Below the pieces are notes generated by a model, which worked only from the letters and a program-made list of their open reading frames with translations, did no database searches and was not told the origin of the DNA. A stretch of 64,000 bases of DNA. Source: Gaiellasilicea sp963794385 (lineage in GTDB: Bacteria > Actinomycetota > Thermoleophilia > Gaiellales > Gaiellaceae). The stretch covers positions 124,001-188,000 of the forward strand of contig CAWCDT010000003.1 in the NCBI GenBank assembly GCA_963794385.1. Direction: 5' to 3'. The position numbers and the translations under genes are program-made. Of this stretch, positions 36,894 to 47,103 are shown piece by piece (position 1 is the first letter of the stretch; each line of letters opens with the position of its first letter).

Positions 36894-38117
36894 CTAGCTC
36901 GCGCGGTAGCCCCAGAGGCCACCGAAGCTCTGCCAGCTCCCCTTCGACCAGCGTTGCAGCAGCGACTGTTCGATCGGGAAGCGCTCGGTCGCGGTCGTCT
37001 TGATCGCGATACCCGGGAGCAGGAACGGATTCGACGCGTCAGTGAGCTGTCGCGTCTGCGCCATCACGGCCGCGCGCGTCGGCGTCTTCCCCGCCGCCTT
37101 CAGCACGCGCACCGCCTCGTAGGCCGCGGACATGCCGTAGACGTGGTAGACGTCCTTCACGTTCGCACCCTTGGCGTAGCGGGCCATGACCGTGCGATAG
37201 AGCTCGATGGCCGGGTCGTTGCGCCACTTCGCGTCGGTCGGGTCCTTCAGGAAGACGATCGAGATCGAGTTCTCGACCGCCTTGTTGGAGCCGCCCTCGG
37301 AGGCGAGCGTCATGACATTCGAGGCGCTCGAGACGGAGTTGTTGATGATCAGCGGCCGCCACCCGAGCCGGTTTGCGAAGACGTAACCCTGGATCGCGAA
37401 CGGCGGCGTCGCGAAGAGCGCGAGCACGTCGGCGCCCGATGCCTTCAGCTTCGCCACCTGGGACTGGACGTCGGTCGCGGTCACCTCGTACGGCTGCGCG
37501 GCGACGACCTTCACCTTCGAGCGGGCGATGCCTTGCTTCAGGCCGGCCATCAGGTCCTTGCCGTAGTCGTCGTTCTGGAGCAGCACCGCGACCTTCGCCC
37601 CGGGCTTCGAGCGGGCCAGGTACTTGCCGTAGATCCACCCTTCGGCGCGGTAGCTCGGCTGGAAGCCGATCGTCCACGGGAACTCCTTGTAGTCGCGTCC
37701 GAACGTCGTCGCGCCGGAGGCGACGAAGAGCTGCGGCACCCTGCTCGCGTTCAGGTACGCGCGCGTGGCGACGTTGTGCTCCGTGCCGAGCGAGTTGAAG
37801 ATCGCGAAGACCTTGTCCTGCTCGACGAGCTGGCGCGTCGCGGTGACCGTCTGCGACGGGTTGTAGGCGTCGTCGACGACCTTGTAGGTGATCGAGCGCC
37901 CGTTGACGCCGCCGCGGTCGTTGACGTATCTGAAGTAGGCGTTCGCGCCGCGCGCGACCGATGCATACGCCGTAGCGGTGCCGGAGAGCGGCGACGTGCC
38001 GCCGAGGAGGATCGTCTTGCCCGTGATTCCGGGATCGGCGCTCGTCGCCGCCGTGGCGCCGGTCGCGAGCGCGCCCACGAGGACGAGCATGGCAAGGACG
38101 ACTCTGGAACTGCGCAT
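36894..38117 (-). CDS. Branched-chain amino acid ABC transporter substrate-binding protein
   Basis: Periplasmic-type binding protein (Leu/Ile/Val-binding, Peripla_BP_6), about 407 residues. Signal peptide RSSRVVLAMLVLVGALATGA; no lipobox Cys is seen. Core: ILLGGTSPLSGTATAYASVA, GVNGRSITYKVVDDAYNPSQ, LVEQDKVFAIFNSLGTEHN, VAVLLQNDDYGKDLMAGLKQ. I start at ATG 38117; a TTG at 38132 adds five residues. Last gene of the livG-F-H-M-binding protein run, 33 nt after livM. The true ligand is not known. Confidence 0.92.
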   Translation of the reverse strand: MRSSRVVLAMLVLVGALATGATAATSADPGITGKTILLGGTSPLSGTATAYASVARGANAYFRYVNDRGGVNGRSITYKVVDDAYNPSQTVTATRQLVEQDKVFAIFNSLGTEHNVATRAYLNASRVPQLFVASGATTFGRDYKEFPWTIGFQPSYRAEGWIYGKYLARSKPGAKVAVLLQNDDYGKDLMAGLKQGIARSKVKVVAAQPYEVTATDVQSQVAKLKASGADVLALFATPPFAIQGYVFANRLGWRPLIINNSVSSASNVMTLASEGGSNKAVENSISIVFLKDPTDAKWRNDPAIELYRTVMARYAKGANVKDVYHVYGMSAAYEAVRVLKAAGKTPTRAAVMAQTRQLTDASNPFLLPGIAIKTTATERFPIEQSLLQRWSKGSWQSFGGLWGYRAS

Positions 38118-38150
38118 GAAAAGGATGCTCAATTCGGGTCGAAAACTGGG

Positions 38151-39275
38151 CTAGCGCACCCGATGGTAGCCGCGAGTTGTGAGCGACTTGAGACTGCGGA
38201 TGAGGCTGGCCGCACCGCCCGGGAAGGCGAGCATGATCAGGATCAGCACGACGCCGAACGCAACCGCCGGCGCACCCGGCGCGTCCGTGTCGATGTCGCC
38301 GAGCCCCGGCACGAAGTCCGGAATCACGTCCTCCATCTGCTGCGCCCACTCGATCTGCATGAAGTGGATGAAGATCGCGCCGAAGACGAGCGGCCAGAGC
38401 GAGCCGAGCCCGCCGACGACGACGCCGACGAGCAGGAAGATCGAGAGCGCGATCGGGAACGTGTCCGGATTCACGAAGGTCGTCGCGATCGCGAGCAGCG
38501 ACCCGGCCACTCCGGCGTAGGCGGCGCTGATCGCGAACGCGAGCGTCTTGTAGCGGGCGAGGTCGACGCCCGACGACGCAGCCGCGAGCTCACTGTCGCG
38601 CACCGCCCGGAGCGAGCGCCCGAAGCGGCCGCGGAGCATCAGCCACGCGGCCCCGAAGAACACGAGCGCGAGCGTCCAGGAAAGGTAGTAGAGCCATTCG
38701 TTGAAGGTCGGAATCTCGAGCCCGAGGATGCGGATCGGCTCGGTGATCGTCTCGAAGGTGATCGGGTCCGTCGTCTCGGTCGGACGCGTGCGCCCCTCGA
38801 CGTCGAACAGGTTGATGCCGCCGCTGCCGCCGGTGAACTCGTCGAACTTCCTGACGATCGCCGGCGAGGCGACCGCAATCGCGAAGGTGGCCAGCGCGAG
38901 GTAGATGCCGCTCAGGCGCAGGGCCGGGATGCCGAAGAGGAAACCGACCACACCGGCGACGAGCCCGGCGACCGGGATCGTCCAGATGTCCCGCATGTCG
39001 TTCGTGAATGCGTGGCCCGCGAGCTCGAGTGGGGGACTCTGGTTGGACATCAGGATCCCCGTCGTGTAGCCGCCGATCAGCATGAAGGCGCCGTGGCCGA
39101 GGGAGATCTGCCCGGTGATGCCGGTGAGCAGCTGCAGCCCGAGCAGGGCGATGAAGTAGATGCCGACGTAGGCGAACTGCTGGGCGCGGAAGTCGCTGAC
39201 GAAGCGCGGCAGCAGGAACACGGCCACGGCCGCCAGGGCGAAGATCCCGTAGTTGACGAGGTCGCGCCGTTTCAC
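38151..39275 (-). CDS. livM: Branched-chain amino acid ABC transporter permease LivM
   Basis: A 374-residue permease with about ten helices. LLTGITGQISLGHGAFMLIGG is the conserved G-x-I-S-L-G-H motif; ALRLSGIYLALATFAIA and the EAA-like loop RFGRSLRAVRDSELAAASSG contact the ATPase. A hydrophilic insertion at about residues 145-185 (FDVEGRTRPTETTDP) is longer than in some relatives. GTG at 39275 overlaps the livH stop. Confidence 0.93.
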   Translation of the reverse strand: MKRRDLVNYGIFALAAVAVFLLPRFVSDFRAQQFAYVGIYFIALLGLQLLTGITGQISLGHGAFMLIGGYTTGILMSNQSPPLELAGHAFTNDMRDIWTIPVAGLVAGVVGFLFGIPALRLSGIYLALATFAIAVASPAIVRKFDEFTGGSGGINLFDVEGRTRPTETTDPITFETITEPIRILGLEIPTFNEWLYYLSWTLALVFFGAAWLMLRGRFGRSLRAVRDSELAAASSGVDLARYKTLAFAISAAYAGVAGSLLAIATTFVNPDTFPIALSIFLLVGVVVGGLGSLWPLVFGAIFIHFMQIEWAQQMEDVIPDFVPGLGDIDTDAPGAPAVAFGVVLILIMLAFPGGAASLIRSLKSLTTRGYHRVR

Positions 39276-40155
39276 ACGCGCTTCACCACAGGCTTGCCGA
39301 ACAGGCCGGCCGGACGGACGAGCAGGACGACGAGGATGATCAGGAGCGCGACCGGGAGCCGCAGGTCGGAGCCGACGAAGTCGACGTACGAGCTGATCAG
39401 GTTCAGGCCGACGCCGAGTATGAGGCCTCCGGCGATGGCGCCGACGGGGGAATCGATGCCGCCGAGCACCGCCGCCGCGAAGGCGTAGATGAGGGTGGCC
39501 TGCATCATGTTCGGATCGAGGAAGAGGGTCGGCGCCGCCAGCATTCCGGAGACCGCGCCGAGCATTGCCGCGAGGCCCCAGCCGATTGCGAGCATCCAGC
39601 TGACGCGGACGCCGACGAGCCGACTCGCCTCCGGGTTGAGCGCGGATGCACGCAGTGCCAGCCCGGTCTTCGTGAACTGGAAGAACGCCCACAGGAGGGC
39701 GACGAGCACGAGCACGACCGCGAAGGTGCCCACGTCCTGCTGGGAGATCGAGACGCCGCCGATCTGCCAGGTCTCGTTCGGGAACGGGCTCGGGAACGAG
39801 CGGATCTCCGCCGACCAGATCAGGCTGGCAAGTCCGTTGAACACGAGCACGAGCCCGATCGTCATGATCACGATCGTCAGGACGGACGAGCGCTCGACCG
39901 GGTGGATGACAACCCGGTGGACGCCGAGCCCGAGCACGAAGGCGAAGACGAGCGTCGCGACGAACGCGGGCCAGTACGACCAGCCGTGGTTCGCGGTCAG
40001 GGTCCAGGCGATGTACGTCGTGAACATCGCCATCTCGCCCTGGGCGAAGTTGATCACGCCCGTCGCCCGGTGGATCAGGACGAGCGCGAGCGCCAGCGAG
40101 GCGTAGATGGAGCCGGTGGCCAGCCCCGCGACGACCTGCTGAAAGAAATCGGCCA

Positions 40156-40156
<1 letters not shown>
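39272..40156 (-). CDS. livH: Branched-chain amino acid ABC transporter permease LivH
   Basis: A 294-residue permease, about eight helices. GLATGSIYASLALALVLIHR and VINFAQGEMAMFTTYIAW are diagnostic LivH segments; the cytoplasmic loop SALNPEASRLVGVRVSWMLA holds the EAA-like motif. GTG start shares a base with the livF stop. Partner of LivM in the heterodimeric channel. Confidence 0.94.
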
Positions 40157-40846
<690 letters not shown>

Positions 40847-40860
<14 letters not shown>

Positions 40861-41623
40861 CCGGCTCCCCGGGGTCGTCCTGCGGCGGCGCGGCGTCGTG
40901 CTGCGGCGGCCCGGTCTCGTCGGTGCCGAGGTACGCCTCGATCACGGCGGGGTTGGCGCGCACCTCGCCGGGGCTGCCGTCCGCGATCTTGCGGCCGAAG
41001 TTCAGCACGTTGACGTGGTCCGAGATCCCCATCACGAGGTTCATGTGGTGCTCGACGAGGAGCACGGTCAGCTTCCGGTCGTCGCGGATCTGGCGGATGA
41101 AACGACCGAGCTCCTCGACCTCCTCGTGGCTGAGGCCGCCGGCCGGCTCGTCAAGGAGGAGCAGCGTCGGCTGCGAGACGAGCGCGCGCGCGAGCTCGAC
41201 CCGCTTCAGCGTCCCGAACGGCAGCCCTGCGACGGGTCGCTGCGCGATCGACCCGAGCCCGACGTAGTCGATCACCTCGAGCGCCTCCTCGTCGGCCGCG
41301 CGGCCGCGCGTGTGCGCGCCGACGAGGACGTTGTCGAGCACCGTCATCGTCTTGAAGAGCTCGACGTTCTGGAACGTGCGGGCGATGCCTCGCCGGATGA
41401 TCCCGTGGACCGGTGTCTTGAGCAGGGTCTCGCCGGCGTACTCGACCTCGCCCTCGTTCGGCGTGTAGAGCCGCGTGATCACGTTGAAGGCCGTCGTCTT
41501 GCCGGCGCCGTTCGGGCCGATCAAGCCGACGATCTGGCCCTCGCGGACGTCGAACGAGACCCCGTCGAGGGCGACGATCCCGCCGAACCGGCGAGTGACG
41601 TTCCGCAGCGAGAGCAGGGCCAT
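40847..41623 (-). CDS. livG: Branched-chain amino acid ABC transporter ATPase LivG
   Basis: ABC ATPase of 258 residues: GPNGAGKTTAFNVITRLYTP, GIARTFQNVELFKTMTVLDN (typical LivG), an LPFGTLKRVELARALVSQPT signature in place of LSGGQ, Walker B LLLLDEPAGGLSHEE, and LVEHHMNLVMGISDHV. The C-terminus ends in an acidic, Pro-rich tail (QHDAAPPQDDPGEPDG). First gene of the operon; 65 nt from the divergent desaturase. Confidence 0.94.
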
Positions 41624-41688
41624 CGAGTGCGCGGAGCATAAGCAGGGCGGCAGGACGGGCGCAAAAAGGACCGCTACCCTCCGCAGCG

Positions 41689-42579
41689 ATGCCGCGCAGC
41701 CAGAAGCTGATCAACCTACTCGGCGTCACGGTCCCGTTCGTGGGCTTCCTCGCGTCGATGTTCTTCCTCTGGGGAAACCTCGTCACGCCGCGCGACCTGA
41801 CCATCCTCGCCGTCGGCTACGTGCTCACCTGCCTCGGCATCTCGATCGGCTTCCACCGACTCTTCACGCACCGCGCCTACGAGACGTTCCGGCCGATCCG
41901 CTACGGGCTCGCGGTGCTCGGCTCGATGGCCGTGCAGGGGCCGGTGATCCGCTGGGTCTCCGACCACCGCAAGCACCACAACTTCGCCGACCGCGAGGGC
42001 GACCCGCACTCGCCGCACGCCGGCTTCGGCCCGGGCGTGCGCGGCAAGGTCGCCGGGCTCTGGCACGCGCACGTGGGCTGGCTCTTCCGGAACGTCGGCC
42101 GCGCGGAGTGGACCAAGTACGCCAAGGACCTGCTCGCCGACCGTGGCATGGTCTTCATCTCACGGACGTTCGGGCTCTGGGTCCTCGTCTCGCTCGCGCT
42201 GCCGTTCGCCGCGGGCTGGCTCTGGGGCGGCACACTCGGCGCCGGGCTGCAGGCGCTCTTCTGGGGCGGGGTGATCCGGATCTTCCTGCTCCACCACATC
42301 ACCTGGTCGGTCAACTCGGTCTGCCACTTCGTCGGCTCGCGCCGCTTCCGCGTCAAGGACGAGTCGCGGAACGTGTGGTGGCTCTCGTGGATCTCGCTCG
42401 GCGAGTCGTGGCACCACAATCACCACGCGTTTCCCTCCTCGGCGTTCCACGGCCTGAAGCCGTGGGAGCTCGACCTCGGCGGCCTCGTGATCCGCCTGAT
42501 GCGGCGACTCGGCCTCGTCTGGAAGGTGGTCACGATCCCGCCGGACATGCAGCGCCGCCGTGAGCTCGCCGTCGACTGA
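41689..42579 (+). CDS. Acyl-CoA (delta-9 type) fatty acid desaturase
   Basis: A 296-residue integral membrane di-iron desaturase. Histidine boxes: HRLFTHRAYE (H-x4-H), DHRKHHNFAD (H-x2-HH) and ESWHHNHHAFP (H-x2-HH), plus NSVCHFVG. Four hydrophobic segments flank them. It would introduce a double bond into membrane lipid acyl chains using O2. Divergent from livG; its 3' end overlaps the GTG of the deiodinase-like gene. Confidence 0.93.
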   Translation: MPRSQKLINLLGVTVPFVGFLASMFFLWGNLVTPRDLTILAVGYVLTCLGISIGFHRLFTHRAYETFRPIRYGLAVLGSMAVQGPVIRWVSDHRKHHNFADREGDPHSPHAGFGPGVRGKVAGLWHAHVGWLFRNVGRAEWTKYAKDLLADRGMVFISRTFGLWVLVSLALPFAAGWLWGGTLGAGLQALFWGGVIRIFLLHHITWSVNSVCHFVGSRRFRVKDESRNVWWLSWISLGESWHHNHHAFPSSAFHGLKPWELDLGGLVIRLMRRLGLVWKVVTIPPDMQRRRELAVD

Positions 42580-43225
42580 ACCTCCGACACCCGCGGACTC
42601 GCCCCTGCGGCTCGGCGACGTCATGTCCTCGCCGTTCTACGGCAACCTGATGGCGCCCGAGCTCTCGCCCGGCGACCGGGCGTTCCCGTTCGACCTGCCG
42701 CTGCTCGACGGCAGCGGCCGCGTCCGCCTCGCCGACTTCGCCGGCGAGCGCCCCGTCGCGCTCGTCTTCGGCTCCTACACCTGACCGCCCTTCCGCCGCC
42801 AGTTGGGCGAGCTGGAGGAGCTCTACGGCCGGCACGGCGACGAGGTCGCGTTCTTCATCGTCTACATCCGCGAGGCGCATCCGGAGGACGGCTGGGTGCT
42901 GGAGGTCAACCGCGACGACGAGATCGCGCTCGTCGACCCGGTCTCGCTCGACGAGCGCGCCGCCGCCGCGGACGCCTGTGCGGTGCGACTGTCGACACGG
43001 ATCCCGATCCTGCTCGACGACGTCGACGACGAGGTCGCGTCGGCGTACGGCGGCTGGCCCGACCGGCTCTATCTCGTCGGCCGGGACGGCCGCGTGGCGT
43101 TCCAAGGCGGCCGCGGCCCGGACGGCTTCCAGCCGGCCGACCTCGCGCACGCGATCGAGGCCGAGCTCGGCTACTCGAACGGTAGACGCCGCCGGCGGCG
43201 AACTCTTTCAGGATCCGGCGGCTGA
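42560..43225 (+). CDS. Deiodinase-like thioredoxin-fold protein, predicted selenoprotein (UGA at 42782)
   Basis: Continuous reading through TGA 42782-42784 gives LVFGSYT-U-PPFRRQL, which matches the iodothyronine deiodinase active site (GSCTUPPF) known also in bacterial homologs. Then YGRHGDEVAFFIVYIREAHP, DGWVLEVN, and RIPILLDDVDDEVASAYGGW, then PDRLYLVGRDGRVAFQG, all in the same frame, the family order. Start GTG 42560 (overlapping desaturase) or ATG 42623. 221 residues. A hairpin follows the UGA. The final 15 residues are basic and unconserved and overlap a convergent gene. In bacteria the role is likely a redox one, not hormone metabolism. Confidence 0.82.
42793..42819 (+). promoter_or_regulatory. 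Candidate bacterial SECIS hairpin
   Basis: CCAG (42799-42802) pairs with CUGG (42812-42815) around the loop UUGGGCGAG; below, UCC pairs with GGA across an internal loop. The loop G at 42805 lies 21 nt after the UGA, the same spacing as in the other candidate. An alternative CGCC/GGCG stem is possible. Support is structural only. Confidence 0.4.
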
Positions 43226-44375
43226 CGACCATCCGGTGCACCTCGTCGGGGCCGTCGTAGATCCGGGCGCCGCGCGCCATCGCGTACATGTGCCCGAGCG
43301 GCGTCTCGTCGGTCAGCCCGCGCGCGCCATGCACCTGGATCGCCCGGTCGATCACGTCGCCCAAGACGCGGGCGGCGTAGAACTTGATCAGCGAGACCTC
43401 GACGCGCGCCTCGCCGCCCTCATCGAGCTTGCGGGCGGCGTCGAGCGTGAGCAGGCGGCAAGCCTGGATCTCGGCGGCCGAGTCTGCGATCCAGTTCTGG
43501 ACGGTCTGCTTCTCGGCGAGCGGGCCGCCGAAGGCCTCCCGTTCGAGCGCGTACGAGCACATCAGCTCGAACGCCCGCTGCATCTGACCGAGCCAGCGCA
43601 TGACGTGGTGGATCCGTCCCGGCCCGAGACGCTTCTGCGCGATCCGGAAGCCGTCTCCGGGCTCGCCGAGCACGTTGTCGCGGGGAACGCGGACCCCCGT
43701 GTAGCGCACCTCGCAATGGGTCGACCAGCCGCGGCCGGCGTGTCCGAGGACGGGGATCGGCCGAATGAGCTCGAAGCCCGGCGTCTCCACCGGGACGATG
43801 ATCTGGCTCGTGCGTGCGTGCGGCGGCGCGTCCGGGTCGGTCACCGCCATCACGATCCCGAACGCCGCGCCCTCTGCCGCGGACGAGAACCACTTGTGGC
43901 CGTCGATCACCCACTCGTCGCCGTCGAGCACGGCCGTCGTCCTGAGGCCGGTCGGGTCGGCGCCCGAGACCTCGGGCTCGGTCATCGAGAAGAAGGAGCG
44001 CGCCGTCCCTTCGACGAGCGGCCGCAGGAACCGCTCCTTCTGCTCCTCGGTGCCGAAGAGATGCAGGATCTCGCCGTTGCCGGCGTCGGGCGCCTGGCAG
44101 TTGAAGACGAGCTGCGCCCAGGTGCTGCGGCCGATCTCCTCGTTCAGGAGCGCGTACTCCATGAAGCCGCCGCCGGTGCCGCCCGCCTCCGGCGGCAGGT
44201 GCGGCGCCCAGATCCCCGCTGCTTTCGCCTTCGCGCGCAGCTGCTCGATCAGGACGTCGGACGATTCGTCCTCCCGGCCGAGCGCGGGCTCGTTCGGGTA
44301 GACATGCTCCTCCATGAACGCCCGTACTTCTGCACGGCGCTCGCTCACCCCCGGGGGCACGGCAAGCTCGGTCAC
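42906..44375 (-). CDS. Acyl-CoA dehydrogenase (family similarity ends near 43175)
   Basis: FAD enzyme for alpha,beta-dehydrogenation of acyl-CoA. Motifs: MTEPEVSGADPTGLRTTA, WVIDGHKWFSSAAEG, RIAQKRLGPGRIHHVMRW, GARGLTDETPLGHMYAMARG and YDGPDEVHRMVVSRRILKEF. GTG start at 44375 (7 nt from the divergent methyltransferase ATG). Homology stops at about 43175 (AAGGVYRS), but the open frame continues through antisense DNA of the deiodinase-like gene to 42906; a stop is one base out of frame there (GAGTAG), so an indel is likely. Resembles the long-chain ACAD10/11-type group. Confidence 0.87.
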   Translation of the reverse strand: MTELAVPPGVSERRAEVRAFMEEHVYPNEPALGREDESSDVLIEQLRAKAKAAGIWAPHLPPEAGGTGGGFMEYALLNEEIGRSTWAQLVFNCQAPDAGNGEILHLFGTEEQKERFLRPLVEGTARSFFSMTEPEVSGADPTGLRTTAVLDGDEWVIDGHKWFSSAAEGAAFGIVMAVTDPDAPPHARTSQIIVPVETPGFELIRPIPVLGHAGRGWSTHCEVRYTGVRVPRDNVLGEPGDGFRIAQKRLGPGRIHHVMRWLGQMQRAFELMCSYALEREAFGGPLAEKQTVQNWIADSAAEIQACRLLTLDAARKLDEGGEARVEVSLIKFYAARVLGDVIDRAIQVHGARGLTDETPLGHMYAMARGARIYDGPDEVHRMVVSRRILKEFAAGGVYRSSSRARPRSRARGRPAGSRPGRGRLGTPRGRPGRRDRAGRASRRTPTRPRRRRRRAGSGSVSTVAPHRRPRRRRARRARPGRRARSRRRG

Positions 44376-44381
44376 GCAGCC

Positions 44382-45170
44382 ATGATCGCATCTTCCGACC
44401 CGGAGTCGGCGCGGCATCGGATCGCGGAGCTCGACTGGTGGCACACGATCGAGGTCGCACCCGGCGTCGTGACGACCGGCGGCTGGGATCTGCGGGGCAC
44501 CGCCGACGCGCTGCCGTGGCCGGGGCCGCTCACCGGACTTCGGTGCCTCGACATCGGGACGATGGACGGGTTCTGGGCATTCGAGCTCGAGCGACGGGGC
44601 GCCGGCGAGGTCTTGGCGACCGACGTCCTCGACGCCTCCCGGCTCGACAACTTCGCAGCCGACCGTATCCATCGCCGGTGGGGCAGACGCCACTCGGAGC
44701 GCAACTTCGCGCTCGCCGCTGAGCTGCTCGGCTCGCGAGTCGAGCTACGTGATCTCAGTGTCTACGACCTCGACCCGGCCGAGGTGGGCCAGTTCGACGT
44801 GATCGTGATGGGCTACGTGCTCCAGATGCTCCGCGACCCGCTGCGGGCGCTCGATGCCCTCCTGCGCGTCTGCCGCGGCCACCTGATCCTGCTCGACACG
44901 GTCAGCCGCCCGCTCGAGCTCCTCCCCGCCCCGCTCGCGCGCCTCGATGCGCGCCACGACGGGAGCGAGTGGTTCGTCTTCAACCGCCGCGGGCTACGCA
45001 AGGCGCTCGAGCTGAGCGGTTGGGTCGTCGAGGAAACGACGTCGGTCCTGCGGGACCGGACCGGCTGGCCGCGCGGCGAGCGCGAGCTCCAGCTCGCGGC
45101 ACGTGCCAGGTTCAAGCTCGGCTTCCGCGGCCGTTCTGCAGCTGTACGCGCCCGGCCGCTGACACTTTAG
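44382..45170 (+). CDS. SAM-dependent methyltransferase, CmoB-like
   Basis: A 262-residue class I methyltransferase. N-terminal LDWWHTIEVAPGVVTTGGWD is the CmoB/DUF1698-like segment; motif I is CLDIGTMDGFWAFELERRGA; DVIVMGYVLQMLRDPLRALD follows the SAM fold, and a late GLRKALELSGWVVEETTS. The substrate could be tRNA U34 or a small molecule; the partner cmoA is absent, so I leave it open. Confidence 0.8.
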   Translation: MIASSDPESARHRIAELDWWHTIEVAPGVVTTGGWDLRGTADALPWPGPLTGLRCLDIGTMDGFWAFELERRGAGEVLATDVLDASRLDNFAADRIHRRWGRRHSERNFALAAELLGSRVELRDLSVYDLDPAEVGQFDVIVMGYVLQMLRDPLRALDALLRVCRGHLILLDTVSRPLELLPAPLARLDARHDGSEWFVFNRRGLRKALELSGWVVEETTSVLRDRTGWPRGERELQLAARARFKLGFRGRSAAVRARPLTL

Positions 45171-45183
45171 AGTCACTCTGCAC

Positions 45184-46329
45184 GTGTTGGAGCCCGGCAG
45201 CCAGGTCCAGAACGCGATCTACCTCGCCGGCGGCGCCGAGTGGCCAATCGGAGCGGACGAGTGGGAGGCGCGGGCCCGCGATGCACTCGAGCAGGGGCCG
45301 TTCGACTACGTGGCGGGAGGGGCCGGCTCGGAGGCGACGGTGCGCGCCAACCGGGAGGCGTTCGAGCGACGGCGCCTCCGCCCGCGGATGCTCGCCGGCG
45401 TCGCGGAGCGCGACCTGTCGGTCGAGGTGCTCGGCCTGCGCGCGCCGGTGCCCTTCCTGCTCGGGCCGGTCGGCGTCCTCTCGATCGTCCACGAGGAGGC
45501 GGAACTGGGCGTCGCGCGAGCGTCGAAGGCGACCGGCGTGCCACTGATTCTCTCCAGCGCCGCCTCGACGCCGCTCGAGGACGTCGCGGCGGAGCTCGGC
45601 GAGGCGCCGCGCTGGTTCCAGCTCTACTGGTGGGGCGACCGCGAGCTCGCCGGCAGCCTGGTCGACCGTGCGGCCGCCGCGGGCTACGGAGCGATCGTCG
45701 TCACGCTCGACACGCTCACGCTCGGCTGGCGCGATCGCGATCTCCGTAACGGCTACCTGCCCTTCCTCCGCGGTGAGGGCCTGGCGCAGTTCTTCAGCGA
45801 TCCCCTATTCCTCGAACGGCTGGAGGCGCCGCCCGAGGAGGACTTGCAGACGGCGTCGCTGATGGCGCTGACCGCGTTTCCGAACCTCGCTCTCACGTGG
45901 CGCGACCTCGAGTGGCTGCGTGACCGCACCGAGCTCCCGATCCTCGTCAAGGGCGTGCTGACCGCCGAGGACGCACGGCTCGCGCTCGACCACGGCGTCG
46001 ACGGGATCGTGGTCTCGAACCATGGCGGCCGACAGGTCGACGGCGCCGTTGCGGCGCTCGACGCACTCGTCGAGGTACGCGACGAGGTCGGCCCGGACGC
46101 GACGCTCCTGATGGACGGCGGCATCCGACGCGCGTCGGACGTCCTGAAGGCCATGGCCCTCGGAGCGGACGCCGTCCTGCTGGGCCGGCTTTACGCCTAT
46201 GGGCTCGCGGTCGGCGGCGCGGCCGGCGTCGAGGCCGTGGTCCGGCAGCTCGCGGCAGAGCTCGACCTCACGCTCGCGCTCGCCGGACGCCGCTCCGTGC
46301 GCGAGCTCGACCGGTCGGCGGTGACGTGA
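45184..46329 (+). CDS. FMN-dependent alpha-hydroxy-acid oxidoreductase (lactate monooxygenase-like)
   Basis: A 381-residue TIM-barrel flavoenzyme. FDYVAGGAGSEATVRANREA is the N-terminal signature; ILSSAASTPLEDVA, QLYWWGDRELAGSLV, LVKGVLTAEDARLAL and GIVVSNHGGRQVDGAVAALD hold the FMN site and catalytic His-x-x-Arg. Closest in form to lactate 2-monooxygenase-like enzymes that oxidise 2-hydroxy acids. GTG at 45184; overlaps the hydrolase by 4 nt. Confidence 0.87.
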   Translation: MLEPGSQVQNAIYLAGGAEWPIGADEWEARARDALEQGPFDYVAGGAGSEATVRANREAFERRRLRPRMLAGVAERDLSVEVLGLRAPVPFLLGPVGVLSIVHEEAELGVARASKATGVPLILSSAASTPLEDVAAELGEAPRWFQLYWWGDRELAGSLVDRAAAAGYGAIVVTLDTLTLGWRDRDLRNGYLPFLRGEGLAQFFSDPLFLERLEAPPEEDLQTASLMALTAFPNLALTWRDLEWLRDRTELPILVKGVLTAEDARLALDHGVDGIVVSNHGGRQVDGAVAALDALVEVRDEVGPDATLLMDGGIRRASDVLKAMALGADAVLLGRLYAYGLAVGGAAGVEAVVRQLAAELDLTLALAGRRSVRELDRSAVT

Positions 46330-47094
46330 AGCTCTACTCCGAGGAACACGGCGACGGCCCGCCACTGCTGTTGCTGACGGGGCTCGGCTACGCAATCTGG
46401 TCGTGGCAGCGTCAGATCCCGGACTGGTCGAAGCGGTTCCGATGTATCGCGGTCGAGAACCGGGGCACGGGCCGCTCGCCGAAGCCACCCGGGCCCTACT
46501 CGATCGAGGAGCTGGCGGACGACGCGGCCGAAGCGCTCGAGGGCCGCCGCGCGCACGTCGCCGGCTTCTCGATGGGCGGCTACGTCGCACAAACGCTCGC
46601 GCTGCGCCATCCGCAGCTCGTCGAGCGGCTCGTCCTCGTCTGCACCGGCACGGGCGGGCCCGAGTACGTGCCGCTTCCCGCCGAGACCGGCCGCGGCCTG
46701 GGAGGCGAACGCGCGACCGGCACGCCGCCGGAGTTCGCGCGCGCGACGATGCCGCTCTCCTTCCGTCCCGGGCTGGACGGACGAGCATCCGGACGAGTTC
46801 GAGCAACTGCTCGCCGACCGACTCGAGCATCCGACGCCGCCCGACTGCTGGCGGGCGCAATACGACGCCTGCACCCGTTTCGTGGCCGCCGTAACGGCGG
46901 TCGAGGAGATCACCGCACCGACCCTCGTCGCGCACGGCAACGTCGACCGAGTGGTTCCGTACGCGAACGGCGTCGAGCTGGCGCGGCGGATCCCGGGTGC
47001 ACGCTTCGAGCCCTTCCCCGGCGCTGGCCACCTGTTGTTCCTCGAGGAGGCGCCGCGGTTCAATGCCATGGTGGCCTCGTTCCTGACGGGATAG
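46326..47094 (+). CDS. Alpha/beta hydrolase, one-base frameshift
   Basis: About 255 residues when read through an extra G at 46770-46772. N-terminal LLLLTGLGYAIWSWQRQIPD, CIAVENRGTGRSPKP, nucleophile elbow GFSMGGYVAQTLAL; after the shift WTDEHPDEFEQLLADRL, TLVAHGNVDRVVPYANGVEL (acid) and GAGHLLFLEEAPRF (catalytic His). Serine hydrolase of the haloperoxidase/lactonase-like type; substrate unknown. Between the hydroxy-acid enzyme and acyl-CoA dehydrogenases. Confidence 0.85.
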
Positions 47095-47103
47095 AGTCGC
47101 GGC

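Noticed and set aside
35676..39488. Very long plus-strand ORF (1270 codons) over fbiC and the liv genes
   Set aside because: High-GC antisense shadow; the minus strand carries clear FbiC, binding protein and permease motifs.
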